Assembly (NCBI GenBank): GCA_017560305.1
Contig: JAFYOF010000131.1
Location: forward strand, 1-42,058
Origin: Alistipes sp.
Lineage (GTDB): Bacteria; Bacteroidota; Bacteroidia; Bacteroidales; Rikenellaceae
DNA: 42,058 nucleotides
Direction of reading: 5' to 3'
In this document: positions 8,436-17,195 of the stretch, in pieces
Layout of the letters: the number at the start of each line of letters is the position of its first letter
Numbering within the stretch: position 1 is the stretch's first letter
Program-made: the position numbers and the translations under genes
Notes under the pieces: model-generated
Told to the model about the DNA's origin: nothing
Database searches by the model: none
What the model saw: only the letters and a program-made list of their open reading frames with translations

Positions 8436-9341
8436 TTACAACTTGATAGGCTGGAAACCACGACCATACACACCCATAACCGATGCCACGGTCATAAATG
8501 CGTTAGGGTCAATCTGGCGCACATATTTCATCACCGTAGGGGTCTCGCGGTTTGAGCAGACAACCATAATCATCTTAGTTTGGTTGTGTGTGTAGCCGCC
8601 CTCCGACTGTATGAGGGTCACGCCACGGCCAAGCCCAGTGTTGAGTTCGCGCGTAATCTCGTCATACTTGGGCGAGATGATAAACACCTGACTCGATTGC
8701 TTGTTGCCCGCAAGCACCATATCGGCGGTGTATCCGAACACCAGGGTCATAATATATCCATAGATTGCCGCGTCAATGGTGAAACCAACGGCGAGCGACG
8801 ATGCGATAATCAGAAGGTCGAGGATAAAGATGATACGGCCGTAACTGATGGCGCGGAACTTGTTGATAATCATCGCCACAATGTCTGTTCCGCCTGCCGA
8901 GCCGCCCTGCATAATGGCCAGCGCAACACCCACACCCGTAATCACACCACCGACAACCATCGAGAGGAAGCGGTCGATATGCAGAAAGTCATCCGCCGGA
9001 AGCACATCCTGCCAGAAGTTCATTGAGAGCGAGAGCGCCATAATGCAGTAGATGGTCTTTAAGCCGAACTTCCAGCCCAGAATAATGCCTGCAATGAGGA
9101 GCAGCACCACATTGATAATGAGCACTATCGTACCAATCTTAATCTCTACGCCCATCGTGTTGTGGAGCGCTGTGCTGATGACAATGGCAAGACCCGACGC
9201 CGCACCGCTGGTGCTCTTGGCAGGCAGGACGCAACCAATCCAGCCGAATGAGTAAAGACACATTCCGAGAGTCATCAAGAGATACTCTTTCAGCGTGGAA
9301 ATCAACTTCTTTTGAGGTTGTGAGTTGGGGGTAGTGTTCAT
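8436..9341 (-). CDS. YitT-family membrane protein with C-terminal DUF2179
   Basis: This 301-residue protein has about five or six hydrophobic segments over residues 15-210, including the family-typical GGSAGGTDIVAMIINK stretch. A soluble C-terminal domain (about 215-298) has GRGVTLIQSEGGYTHNQ and DPNAFMTVASVMGVYGRGF, matching DUF2179. Members are widespread bacterial inner-membrane proteins with no firmly established function; transport has been suggested. The gene is first in a probable operon with the GNAT gene. A second YitT protein occurs at 35445-36437. Confidence 0.85.
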   Translation of the reverse strand: MNTTPNSQPQKKLISTLKEYLLMTLGMCLYSFGWIGCVLPAKSTSGAASGLAIVISTALHNTMGVEIKIGTIVLIINVVLLLIAGIILGWKFGLKTIYCIMALSLSMNFWQDVLPADDFLHIDRFLSMVVGGVITGVGVALAIMQGGSAGGTDIVAMIINKFRAISYGRIIFILDLLIIASSLAVGFTIDAAIYGYIMTLVFGYTADMVLAGNKQSSQVFIISPKYDEITRELNTGLGRGVTLIQSEGGYTHNQTKMIMVVCSNRETPTVMKYVRQIDPNAFMTVASVMGVYGRGFQPIKL

Positions 9342-9650
9342 AGTTATCCCTTATTACTTTGTTTTCAAAATGTGAAGATAAGCAAAAATCTGAAATGTGC
9401 TACCACGCAAGACCAAAATTATGCTAAAATTCTGCTTTGCACGGGTGCAAATCGGCTGATGCGATTGGTCGTTTGAGGAATGGTTTTGGTCAAAAGTTCT
9501 CGGCGAAAAGGGTGGTGACAAAAGGGTAGAATTGAGTGTACTTTTTGGTAGCTTGGTTTTGCCCGAAAAACTCTATTTTTGCCGCTGCAACGGGAAAATG
9601 GGCGGGCGAAATGGTCAGATTGTACAATATATAAGCAAAAAACTCGAAAA
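9342..9650. other. Intergenic region between divergent YitT and TetR genes
   Basis: No gene is supported here. The stretch is divergent promoter territory. A second possible -7 box for the plus strand, TATTTTTG, lies at 9574-9581, with CTTG 18 bases upstream; it is weaker than the tetR-proximal promoter. For the YitT direction I see no box matching TAnnTTTG well. Confidence 0.4.
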
Positions 9651-9653
9651 CCT

Positions 9654-9680
9654 GAAAACTTTTTTTGTTTTTAAGTTTTC
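9654..9680. promoter_or_regulatory. Candidate autoregulatory operator for the TetR-type regulator
   Basis: The perfect inverted repeat GAAAACTT (9654-9661) and AAGTTTTC (9673-9680) flanks the -33 element of the tetR promoter. TetR-family repressors often bind dyads overlapping their own promoter, so this is the best operator candidate. The region is AT-rich, so a chance dyad is possible. Confidence 0.35.
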
Positions 9681-9694
9681 TGTTGCTATATTTG
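9664..9694 (+). promoter_or_regulatory. Promoter of the tetR-RND efflux operon
   Basis: TTTG (9664-9667), a 19-base spacer and TATATTTG (9687-9694) fit the Bacteroidota housekeeping consensus exactly. Transcription should start near 9701, leaving a leader of about 15 bases before the ATG at 9716. Confidence 0.75.
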
Positions 9695-9715
9695 CAAGTC
9701 AAAAATTGAGGAAAA

Positions 9716-10375
9716 ATGACGCAGCGAGAAAAGATTATAGAACGCGTTTCGCAAATGATTAAGGCTGTCGGTGTAAAATCCGTCAGAATGGATGATGTTG
9801 CAAGCGAACTGGGAATGTCGAAGCGAACACTCTATGAGATGTTCGGCGACAAGGAGGAGCTCTTGAGCGAGAGCATCCTTCATATGATGACTCAGCGTCA
9901 GAAGTATGTTCGCTGTCAGGTTGAGGGTTGTGACAATATGCTTGAGGTGTTGCTCAAGAGTGTGCGTCTGCTCTGCAACAATGGCGAGGTGGAGGATATG
10001 GAGAAGAGGTTGATGATTAACCTCAGGAAGTTCTACCCCAATGTCTACGAGAAGGTGCAGCGTGCCCACGCCGAGCAGGGTCTGGCGGGCTTGCAGTTTG
10101 CTCTGGAGAAGTGTCTTGAGCAGGGTTACATTGACCCCAATATCGATGTCGAGCTGATGGCTCGTCTCTTCTTCACAACTTCGGGAGTGCTCTTTAGGGA
10201 GGATAATGTGATGGTTCCCGAGGAGGTGACACGCGAGGAGGCATTTGGTGCGATGGTGGTGAACTTCCTGCGAGGTCTTTCTACGGTGAAGGGATTGCAA
10301 CTCATCGACGAGATTTTGAGCCACGAGCCACGCCCACTGAAACTCAGCGAGCGCAGAGAAATGAAATTAATGTAA
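9716..10375 (+). CDS. TetR/AcrR-family transcriptional regulator
   Basis: This 219-residue protein has an N-terminal helix-turn-helix at about residues 24-43 (MDDVASELGMSKRTLYEMF), the hallmark of TetR regulators, followed by an all-helical ligand-binding and dimerisation domain. It is the first gene of the efflux operon, 16 bases before the TolC-like gene. The usual role in this setting is to repress the operon, and itself, until a ligand binds. The inducer is unknown. A dyad at 9654-9680 over its promoter is a possible binding site. Confidence 0.9.
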   Translation: MTQREKIIERVSQMIKAVGVKSVRMDDVASELGMSKRTLYEMFGDKEELLSESILHMMTQRQKYVRCQVEGCDNMLEVLLKSVRLLCNNGEVEDMEKRLMINLRKFYPNVYEKVQRAHAEQGLAGLQFALEKCLEQGYIDPNIDVELMARLFFTTSGVLFREDNVMVPEEVTREEAFGAMVVNFLRGLSTVKGLQLIDEILSHEPRPLKLSERREMKLM

Positions 10376-10391
10376 ACTAATAGGAAATTTT

Positions 10392-11732
10392 ATGAAATTG
10401 AAGAATCTCTTTTATGCGTTGGTGGCGCTTATGTGCGTCACAGCGGTGCCTGCTATGGCACAGGAGAACGCCGAGGCTTCTCAGAATGAGCCACTCGTGC
10501 TGACGCTCGAGGATGCTCTGAAGATTGCCCTGAGCGAAAACCCTACGGTGAAGGTTGCCGACCAGACTATCGAAGTTAAGAAGTACGCCAAGAAGGGTGC
10601 TTATGCATCGTTGTGGCCAGAGATTTCAGCCTCGGCTACCTATCAGCGTTATATCAAGAAGCAGACATTCTACATTATGGATCAGACAATGACCGTTGGT
10701 ACAACCAACAATGTGTCGGCTGGTGTGAATGCCGCTATGCCATTGGTGAATGCGCAGTTGTGGAAGTCGCTGAAGCTCTCGGTGATGGATGTTGAGTTGG
10801 CTGTTGAGCAGGCTCGCTCGTCACGCATCGATATGGTGGAGCAGGTGTCAAAGGCTTTCTATCAGGTGCTTTTGGCGAAGGACTCTTACGAGGTTTACAA
10901 GCGCGTGTACGACAACGCAATCGAGAACCACAAGATTGTTGAGAAGCGTTACTCGGTAGGTCAGGTGTCGGAGTACGACTTCATCCGTTCACAGGTGAGC
11001 GTGGCAAACGCCGAGCCTAATGTGTTCAACGCCGAGAACTCAATCGTGTTGGCTTTGTGGCAGTTGAAGGCGTTGCTTGGTGTAGATTTGGCAAAGGATA
11101 TCGACTGCGCGGGTGCGTTGGCTGACTTCGAGGAGGCGTTGACATCTCACATCGAGATGGATGGTGACCTCTCGGCTAACTCTACAATGCGTCAGCTGGA
11201 GATTCAGGAGCGTATGCTCGACAAGACCCTTGAGGTGAAGCGTGCGGCTAACCTCCCAACATTGGCAGCGACAATCGGTTACAACTATGTGGCGATGGAT
11301 GAGACTATGGATGTGTTGCACTACAAGTGGAACCCATACTCTGTGGCAGCATTCTCGCTCAACATCCCAATCTTTGCGGGTGGCAAGCGTCGTGCCGAGA
11401 TCAAGCAGGCGGAGCTTAACCTGAGCAGCTTGCAGTTGCAGCGCGAGAACACCGAGCGTCAGTTGCGCACAGCGGTGATGTCATACTACAGCAATATGCT
11501 CACCAATGTGAAGCAGTACCACGCTGCGGCGCAGACAATCTCGCAGGCAAAGCGCGGTTATGAGATTGCCGTGAAGCGTTACGATGTGGGTGGCGGTACT
11601 CTGGTTGATGTGGACAACTCACAGTTGGCTTACACTCAGGCTGAGTTGACTCGCTCGACAGCCATCTACAACTACCTGGTTAATCAGGTCTCTATGGCGA
11701 AGATTCTGGGTACACACTCTGTAAATGAATAA
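10392..11732 (+). CDS. TolC-like outer-membrane efflux channel
   Basis: This 446-residue protein has a signal peptide (cleavage after AVPAMA). Two repeated outer-membrane-efflux halves follow: LTLEDALKIALSENPTVKVA near the start, long amphipathic helices, and a second half containing FSLNIPIFAGGKRRAEIKQAE and VKRYDVGGGTLVDV. This is the duplicated helical-barrel pattern of TolC/OprM. It should form the trimeric exit duct for the adaptor and RND pump encoded next, spanning periplasm and outer membrane. Spacing to the next gene is 28 bases, consistent with one operon. Confidence 0.92.
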   Translation: MKLKNLFYALVALMCVTAVPAMAQENAEASQNEPLVLTLEDALKIALSENPTVKVADQTIEVKKYAKKGAYASLWPEISASATYQRYIKKQTFYIMDQTMTVGTTNNVSAGVNAAMPLVNAQLWKSLKLSVMDVELAVEQARSSRIDMVEQVSKAFYQVLLAKDSYEVYKRVYDNAIENHKIVEKRYSVGQVSEYDFIRSQVSVANAEPNVFNAENSIVLALWQLKALLGVDLAKDIDCAGALADFEEALTSHIEMDGDLSANSTMRQLEIQERMLDKTLEVKRAANLPTLAATIGYNYVAMDETMDVLHYKWNPYSVAAFSLNIPIFAGGKRRAEIKQAELNLSSLQLQRENTERQLRTAVMSYYSNMLTNVKQYHAAAQTISQAKRGYEIAVKRYDVGGGTLVDVDNSQLAYTQAELTRSTAIYNYLVNQVSMAKILGTHSVNE

Positions 11733-11760
11733 GCAGGAAAATTAAAAACGAAGAAAAGAT

Positions 11761-12798
11761 ATGAAAATGAATGGAATTTTGAGAACACTCCTCGTGGGTG
11801 GTGTTTGCTTGGCAAGCGTTGCTTGCTCATCGAAGAAGAGTGCCGATGCAGCGGCAGAGCAGGTGGTTGAGGTTAAGAAGCCTAATGTTACAACTGCCGT
11901 TGTGCATATCGAGGATGTTGACCAGCAGAGTGTCTTCACCGGTAATGTTGAGGGCTACACCGTGAACAACATCACTCCACAGCAGCCTCGTCGTATCACA
12001 CGCCTTTTGGTGGATGTTGGCGACCGCGTAGCGGCTGGTCAGAAGGTGGCAGAGTTGGATAACGCAGCTTTGGCGCAGGCAAAGGCTCAGTATGAGAACA
12101 CCAAGGCTAACTACGAGCGCTCAAACGAGTTGTATCAGTTTGGCGGTGAGTCAAAGGCTAACTGGGAGGCTATGAAGACCTCTTATGAGGTGGCAAAGTT
12201 CACTTACGAGAACTTGTTGGAGAACACCACTCTGGTATCGCCTATCTCTGGCGTTGTTACAGCGCGTAACTACGATGTGGGTGATATGTGCGGTGGTCAG
12301 CCAATCTTCGTTGTGCAGAAGATTAACCCTGTGAAGATTATGATCAGCGTGTCGGAGTCATTGTACTCTTACATCAAGAAGGGTATGGCTGTAACTGTTG
12401 AGTTCGACGCATTGCCAGAGCAGCAGTTCTCGGCAAAGGTTTCGCGCATCACTCCATCAATCGACGCCTCTACTCGCACATTCCCGGTTGAGTTGGTGTT
12501 GGCTAACGACAAGGAGTTGGTGAAGCCTGGTATGTATGCACGCGTAACGATGAACTACGGTACACGCCAGAATGTTGTTGTGCCTGATGTTGCTGTGGTT
12601 AAGCAGCTCGGCTCTGGCAACCGCTATGTATATGTTTACAAGCAGGATGGTACTGTTGCTTACCAGAAGGTGGAGATTGGTCGCCGTATGGGTGACAAGT
12701 TCGAGATCCTGAGCGGCGTTGCTGATGGTGATGTTGTGGTAACATCTGGTCACATCGCGTTGAAGGATGGTATCGCTGTTGAGGTGGTAAATGAGTAA
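11761..12798 (+). CDS. Periplasmic adaptor lipoprotein of the RND pump (MFP/HlyD family)
   Basis: This 345-residue protein has a lipoprotein signal with a SVAC lipobox (Cys22). The adaptor domain order is visible: a split lipoyl half-motif (RITRLLVDVGDRVAAGQKVAELD), an alpha-hairpin (about residues 95-155), the second half-motif (TLVSPISGVVTARNYDVGDM), then beta-barrel and membrane-proximal domains ending VVVTSGHIALKDGIAVEVV. It would link the inner-membrane pump to the TolC-like duct. The hairpin is short, as in many Bacteroidota adaptors. Confidence 0.92.
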   Translation: MKMNGILRTLLVGGVCLASVACSSKKSADAAAEQVVEVKKPNVTTAVVHIEDVDQQSVFTGNVEGYTVNNITPQQPRRITRLLVDVGDRVAAGQKVAELDNAALAQAKAQYENTKANYERSNELYQFGGESKANWEAMKTSYEVAKFTYENLLENTTLVSPISGVVTARNYDVGDMCGGQPIFVVQKINPVKIMISVSESLYSYIKKGMAVTVEFDALPEQQFSAKVSRITPSIDASTRTFPVELVLANDKELVKPGMYARVTMNYGTRQNVVVPDVAVVKQLGSGNRYVYVYKQDGTVAYQKVEIGRRMGDKFEILSGVADGDVVVTSGHIALKDGIAVEVVNE

Positions 12799-12823
12799 TG
12801 TTAATTAAGTAAAAGAAGAAACG

Positions 12824-15800
12824 ATGAATATTTATAAGACATCGGTCAAAAACCCTATTACGACCATCATCCTCTTTGTGGCTATTGCCATCTTTGGTTT
12901 GGTGTCGCTTTCGCGTCTGGGTATTGACCTCTTCCCCGACATCGAGTCTAACGCCATGATGGTTATGACGACCTATCCTGGTGCGAGTGCCGAGGATATT
13001 GAGAATAATGTGACTCGTCCTGTAGAGAATGTGGTGAACGGTGTTGACCACCTGAAGGATATCACATCGCAGTCGAAGGAGAATATCTCAGTCGTATCAC
13101 TTGAGTTTGAGTGGGGTTACGATTTGGATATCCTTGCAAATGATGTGCGCGACAAGCTGGATATGCTCTCTACCTTGCCTGATGGCGTGAGCCAGCCAAT
13201 CATCTTCAAGTTCTCATCTGATATGATGCCAGTGTTGATGGTGGGTGTGACTGCAAAGGAGAGTATGTCGGGACTCTACAAGATTCTTGATGACCAGATT
13301 GTGACACCATTGGCTCGTGTTGATGGTGTGGGTACTGTATCTATCGCGGGTATTCCACAGCGTGAGATTCAGGTGTACTGTAACCCTAACAAGCTGGAGG
13401 CTTATAACCTCTCTATCGAGCAGATTTCGTCGGCTATTGCTATGGCTAACCGCAACACGCCAGCTGGTTCGTTCGATATTGGTTCAAACGCTTACTCGTT
13501 GCGTGTTGACCACGAGTTTGAGGATCCAAGCGAGTTGCTGAGCCTCGTTGTAGGCTACCGCAACGGCGCGCCTATCCTGTTGAGCGATGTTGCAACAATC
13601 AACGACTCTGTTCAGGAGCGTATTCAGGAGGCGTTCAACAACGGCGGTCAGGGTGGTATGATTATCATCCAGAAGAAGTCGGGTGCAAACTCTGTGGAGA
13701 TCGCAAAGAATGTGCAGGCTTACCTCGAGGAGATTAAGCACACTTTGCCATCGGATGTTGAGCTCTTCACCATTATGGATACATCAGACAACATCATCTC
13801 GACAGTTCACTCGTTGCGTGATACCATCATCACAACATTCTTGCTCGTTATGTTGGTGGTGTTCCTCTTCCTGGGTCGCTGGAGAGCAACCATCGTAGTT
13901 GTGTTGACAATTCCTATCTCTTTGCTTGCTGCGATTATCTACATCTTCGCAACTGGCGAGACACTCAACATCATCACGATGTCGTCACTTTCGATTGCCA
14001 TCGGTATGGTTGTGGATAATGCTATCGTAGTATTGGAGAACATCACATCGCACATCGACCGTGGTGCAATGCCAAAGCAGGCAGCTATCTTCGCAACCAA
14101 GGAGGTGGGTATCTCAGTATTGGGTGGTACGCTGACAACTATCGCCGTGTTCCTTCCTTTGACAATGGTTCAGGGTATGGCGGGTATCTTGTTTAACTCA
14201 ATGGGTTGGATGGTGACAATCACCTTGACAATCTCAACCATTGCAGCGATTACCTTTACCCCTGTGCTCTGTTCGATGATGATGAAGAAGAACCCAAAGA
14301 AGGCTTGGTTCCAGGGTAAGATTGATGCCGTTATGGAGCGTTTCAACAACTTCTACGGCAGCATCCTCGACTGGTGTGTTCACTATCGTAAGGTGGTTCT
14401 TTTGGGCTCTGTGGCATTGTTTGCAGGTGTTGTGGCAATCCTTGGTCCAAGGCTCAAGTCGGAGTTCTTCCCAGTTCAGGATAGTGCATCTATCTCGGCT
14501 ACAATTTACCTCCCAGCAGGTACTCGTCAGGATATCACTCGCGAGCTCGCATTGGAGATTTCAGACCGCATCCAGAAGACCTACGCAAACGAGATTCTGA
14601 ATGTGGGTGTTCGTGAGGGTCAGGCTGACACAGATAACATCTTCGCTTCGTTGCAGACCAACGGTACGCATGTCATCTCAATGAACTTGCGTTTTGTGAA
14701 GAAGACCGAGCGTGACATCAAGCTCACCGAGATTGGTGACGGCATCCGTAAGATGCTCAGCGAGTACTCAATCATCCGTAAGTTCGTTGTGACCGAGGGT
14801 GGTCAGGGCGGTATGGGTGGAAAGTCAGCAGTAGATGTTGAGATCTACGGTTATGACTTCGACACATCTGATGCCTTGGCAGAGCAGGTTGCACAGATGT
14901 TCCGCCAGATGGAGGGTTGCTCGGAGGTGACTATCTCTCGTGACGAGTACACTCCAGAGTACCATGTTGATTTCGACCTTGAGAAGTTGGCTCGCAGCGG
15001 CTTGGATGTAACAACCGCTTCAACATATTTGCGTAACCGTATCAATGGTTCTGTAAACTCTTACTACCGTGAGGATGGTGACGAGTATGACATCCGCGTG
15101 CGTTACGACCGTAAGTTCCGTGAGTCACTTGAGGATATCGAGAACATCACCATCTACAACCAGATGGGTCAGGGTATCAAGATTCGTGATATCGGCGTAG
15201 TGAAGGAGGCTGCTACTCCTCCAGCAATTACCCGTAAGAACCGTGAGCGTTATGTGACCGTATCGGGCGTAGTTGCGTCGGGTTATGCGTTGTCTGACCT
15301 TGTTGATGCAGCGAAGGCAGGCTTGGCTGAGATTCCTATGCCATCTGGCTTTATGTGGCAGATTGGCGGAACTTATGAGGACCAGCAGGAGACATTCGGC
15401 GACTTGATTCTGTTGATGGCTTTGATGGTTGTATTGGTATTCGTGATTATGGCTTCACAGTTTGAGTCACTCACATACCCATTCGTAATTATGTTCTCAT
15501 TGCCATTTGCGGTGGTGGGTGTGATTATCGGTTTGGCAATCACAGGTACACCTATTAATATTATGGCGATGTTGGGTATCCTGATGTTGATTGGTATCGT
15601 GGTGAACAACGGTATCGTGCTCGTGGACTACACATTGCTCTGCCGTGAGCGTGGTATGGGTATCTATGAGTCAGTTGTTACAGCAGGTAAGAGCCGTTTG
15701 CGCCCTATCCTTATGACTACATTGACAACAGTGCTCGGTATGATTCCTATGGCTGTGGGTGATGGCGTAGGTTCTGAGATGTGGAACTCACTCGGTATGT

Positions 15801-15922
15801 CAGTTGCGTGGGGCCTTTCGTTCTCAACTTTGATTACTTTGATTCTTATCCCTACACTCTTCGCATCGTTCGCTGTTAATGGCGAGAAGCGTCGCGCAAG
15901 ACTGGAGGCTAAAAACAAATAA
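12824..15922 (+). CDS. RND-family efflux transporter, inner-membrane pump
   Basis: This 1032-residue protein is the length of AcrB/MexB-type pumps. It has TM1 at residues 12-30, a large periplasmic loop, a TM2-6 block, a second periplasmic loop and a TM8-12 block. The TM4 motif reads GMVVDNAIVVLENI, with Asp-Asn where AcrB has Asp-Asp, and TM10 has GIVVNNGIVLVDY. It exports compounds by proton antiport together with the adaptor and TolC-like protein of this operon. The substrate cannot be told; hydrophobe or drug efflux is the default for this subfamily. The gene is followed 11 bases later by a PII-like gene, a pairing better known for metal-type RND systems. Confidence 0.93.
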   Translation: MNIYKTSVKNPITTIILFVAIAIFGLVSLSRLGIDLFPDIESNAMMVMTTYPGASAEDIENNVTRPVENVVNGVDHLKDITSQSKENISVVSLEFEWGYDLDILANDVRDKLDMLSTLPDGVSQPIIFKFSSDMMPVLMVGVTAKESMSGLYKILDDQIVTPLARVDGVGTVSIAGIPQREIQVYCNPNKLEAYNLSIEQISSAIAMANRNTPAGSFDIGSNAYSLRVDHEFEDPSELLSLVVGYRNGAPILLSDVATINDSVQERIQEAFNNGGQGGMIIIQKKSGANSVEIAKNVQAYLEEIKHTLPSDVELFTIMDTSDNIISTVHSLRDTIITTFLLVMLVVFLFLGRWRATIVVVLTIPISLLAAIIYIFATGETLNIITMSSLSIAIGMVVDNAIVVLENITSHIDRGAMPKQAAIFATKEVGISVLGGTLTTIAVFLPLTMVQGMAGILFNSMGWMVTITLTISTIAAITFTPVLCSMMMKKNPKKAWFQGKIDAVMERFNNFYGSILDWCVHYRKVVLLGSVALFAGVVAILGPRLKSEFFPVQDSASISATIYLPAGTRQDITRELALEISDRIQKTYANEILNVGVREGQADTDNIFASLQTNGTHVISMNLRFVKKTERDIKLTEIGDGIRKMLSEYSIIRKFVVTEGGQGGMGGKSAVDVEIYGYDFDTSDALAEQVAQMFRQMEGCSEVTISRDEYTPEYHVDFDLEKLARSGLDVTTASTYLRNRINGSVNSYYREDGDEYDIRVRYDRKFRESLEDIENITIYNQMGQGIKIRDIGVVKEAATPPAITRKNRERYVTVSGVVASGYALSDLVDAAKAGLAEIPMPSGFMWQIGGTYEDQQETFGDLILLMALMVVLVFVIMASQFESLTYPFVIMFSLPFAVVGVIIGLAITGTPINIMAMLGILMLIGIVVNNGIVLVDYTLLCRERGMGIYESVVTAGKSRLRPILMTTLTTVLGMIPMAVGDGVGSEMWNSLGMSVAWGLSFSTLITLILIPTLFASFAVNGEKRRARLEAKNK

Positions 15923-15933
15923 AACGACAGAAG

Positions 15934-16227
15934 ATGAAAGCAGTATTTATGTCTTGTAACCAGTCAATGTATGACGAGGTTTTGAATATAATGAATGAGT
16001 TGGGCATTCGTGGCTTCACCGGTTGGGAGGAGCTTATCGGTCGCGGCTCAAACGAGGGTGAGCCTCACTTGGGTAACCACGCGTGGCCATCAATGAACTC
16101 GGCTCTCATCTCTGTTGCAGAGGATGAGAAGGCTGCAGAGTTCCTCGCTCGCCTGCGTAAGCTCGACGAGGAGAATCCAGAGCAGGGCCTTCGTGCCTTT
16201 GCGTGGGAGGTCTCAGCAATGATCTAA
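15934..16227 (+). CDS. Small PII-like protein at the end of the RND operon
   Basis: This 97-residue soluble protein (MKAVFMSCNQSMYDEVLNIM, then LGIRGFTGWEELIGRGSNEG and HAWPSMNSALISVAEDEKA) has the beta-alpha-beta pattern, central loop and length of PII/CutA-like ferredoxin-like folds. I assign it to the PII-like group from remembered similarity to small proteins that follow RND genes in Bacteroidota, not from a search. It has no signal peptide, so it is cytoplasmic. It may sense a metal or nucleotide and modulate the pump. The terminator 24 bases downstream makes it the last gene of the operon. Confidence 0.65.
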   Translation: MKAVFMSCNQSMYDEVLNIMNELGIRGFTGWEELIGRGSNEGEPHLGNHAWPSMNSALISVAEDEKAAEFLARLRKLDEENPEQGLRAFAWEVSAMI

Positions 16228-16250
16228 AGAGTTGCCTAATAAGGCTAAAA

Positions 16251-16285
16251 AAAGAGGTTGTCCGCAATGGACAACCTCTTTTTGT
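16251..16285. terminator. Bidirectional terminator between the RND operon and pflA
   Basis: A 13-bp perfect stem, AAAGAGGTTGTCC (16251-16263) and its complement (16269-16281), with loop GCAAT, is flanked by T-rich runs on both strands. It ends the plus-strand efflux operon and probably also the minus-strand pflA transcript. Confidence 0.85.
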
Positions 16286-16304
16286 ATAAATATAAGGTGT
16301 ATCG

Positions 16305-17033
16305 TTAGTTCACAATCACCAGCGGGAAATATTCGCGCAACAACTCGGCGGCGCGGTCAATCTGCTCGGGTGTATTCTCCTTCACGCCCTTGAGCTGGTA
16401 CTCCTGACCCATAGCCTCGTACTTATGTACGCCAAGGGTGTGGTAGGGGAGCAACTCTACGCGCTCAATCATCTTGTACTTGCCCAGCGTTTCGCCCAGC
16501 AGGCGGATATCCTCCTCCTGATCGCTATATCCTGGAACGAGCACATAACGCAACCAGAATGGCTTGCCATTCTCCTCCAGCCAAGCCGCCGTGCGGAGTG
16601 TCTGGGCGTTGGTGCGTGCCGTGAGAGCCTCGTGGCGTGAGCAGTTTGCCTGCTTCACATCCAGCAACACCAGGTCAACCTCCTTCAGCAACTCCTCGAC
16701 TGCGGGATTCCAGATGCCACCATTAGAGTCGATGCATACATGGATGCCCTGCTCGCGGATAGCCTTTACCAATGGCAGCAGAGCCGCCGCCTGGAATGTA
16801 GGCTCGCCACCCGAGAAGGTGACGCCGCCGCGCTTGCCGAAGAAGGGCTTCATATCTGTCGCCTGCTTCAGGATGTCGTACTCGGATGTAGGCTTGCTCT
16901 CGCCCTCGGCGTCAATCGTGTCTGGGTTGGCGCAGTAGAGGCAGCGGAAGTTACATCCTTGAAGGAAAACGACGAACCGGAGACCCGGTCCGTCGAATGT
17001 TCCCATAGATTCATATGAGTGTACTCTTAACAT
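16305..17033 (-). CDS. pflA: Pyruvate formate-lyase activating enzyme (radical SAM)
   Basis: This 242-residue radical SAM protein has the 4Fe-4S motif QGCNFRCLYC (Cys27, Cys31, Cys34), the GGVTFSGGEP segment and HSYESMGTFDGPG at the N-terminus, all hallmarks of PflA. It uses SAM to abstract a hydrogen from the conserved glycine of PflB, making the active glycyl radical. I chose MLRVHSYE as the start because family members begin at that point; an in-frame ATG six codons upstream (17051) is possible. It lies downstream of pflB on the same strand across a 162-base gap that holds a large palindrome. Confidence 0.93.
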   Translation of the reverse strand: MLRVHSYESMGTFDGPGLRFVVFLQGCNFRCLYCANPDTIDAEGESKPTSEYDILKQATDMKPFFGKRGGVTFSGGEPTFQAAALLPLVKAIREQGIHVCIDSNGGIWNPAVEELLKEVDLVLLDVKQANCSRHEALTARTNAQTLRTAAWLEENGKPFWLRYVLVPGYSDQEEDIRLLGETLGKYKMIERVELLPYHTLGVHKYEAMGQEYQLKGVKENTPEQIDRAAELLREYFPLVIVN

Positions 17034-17059
17034 ACTATCTATGTATAGCATCTATTTCG

Positions 17060-17179
17060 AGAATTGTCTAATAAGGTCTTTTCTGCGTTATGCTCGTTCT
17101 CAAAATGCTCATTTACGCTATGTAAACTGCGCTTTTTCGGACTTCGCAAGCCTTGAAAACCCTCTTCTTATACAATTCT
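17060..17179. repeat. 120-bp imperfect palindrome between pflB and pflA
   Basis: The arms pair symmetrically around 17119: outer AGAATTGT/ACAATTCT (17060-17067, 17172-17179), next TAATAAG/CTTATA-like and TTTTC/GAAAA, then CAAAATGC/GCGCTTTTT, with apex TTTAC-gctat-GTAAA (17112-17126). In RNA it would fold into one long interrupted hairpin between the two coding regions. It resembles the dispersed palindromic elements seen between Bacteroidota genes. Confidence 0.6.
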
Positions 17180-17195
17180 TAAAGTAGACAGTTTA

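Noticed and set aside
9686..10324. 212-codon minus-strand open frame
   Set aside because: It is antisense to the TetR-type regulator, which has a clear helix-turn-helix and its own promoter.
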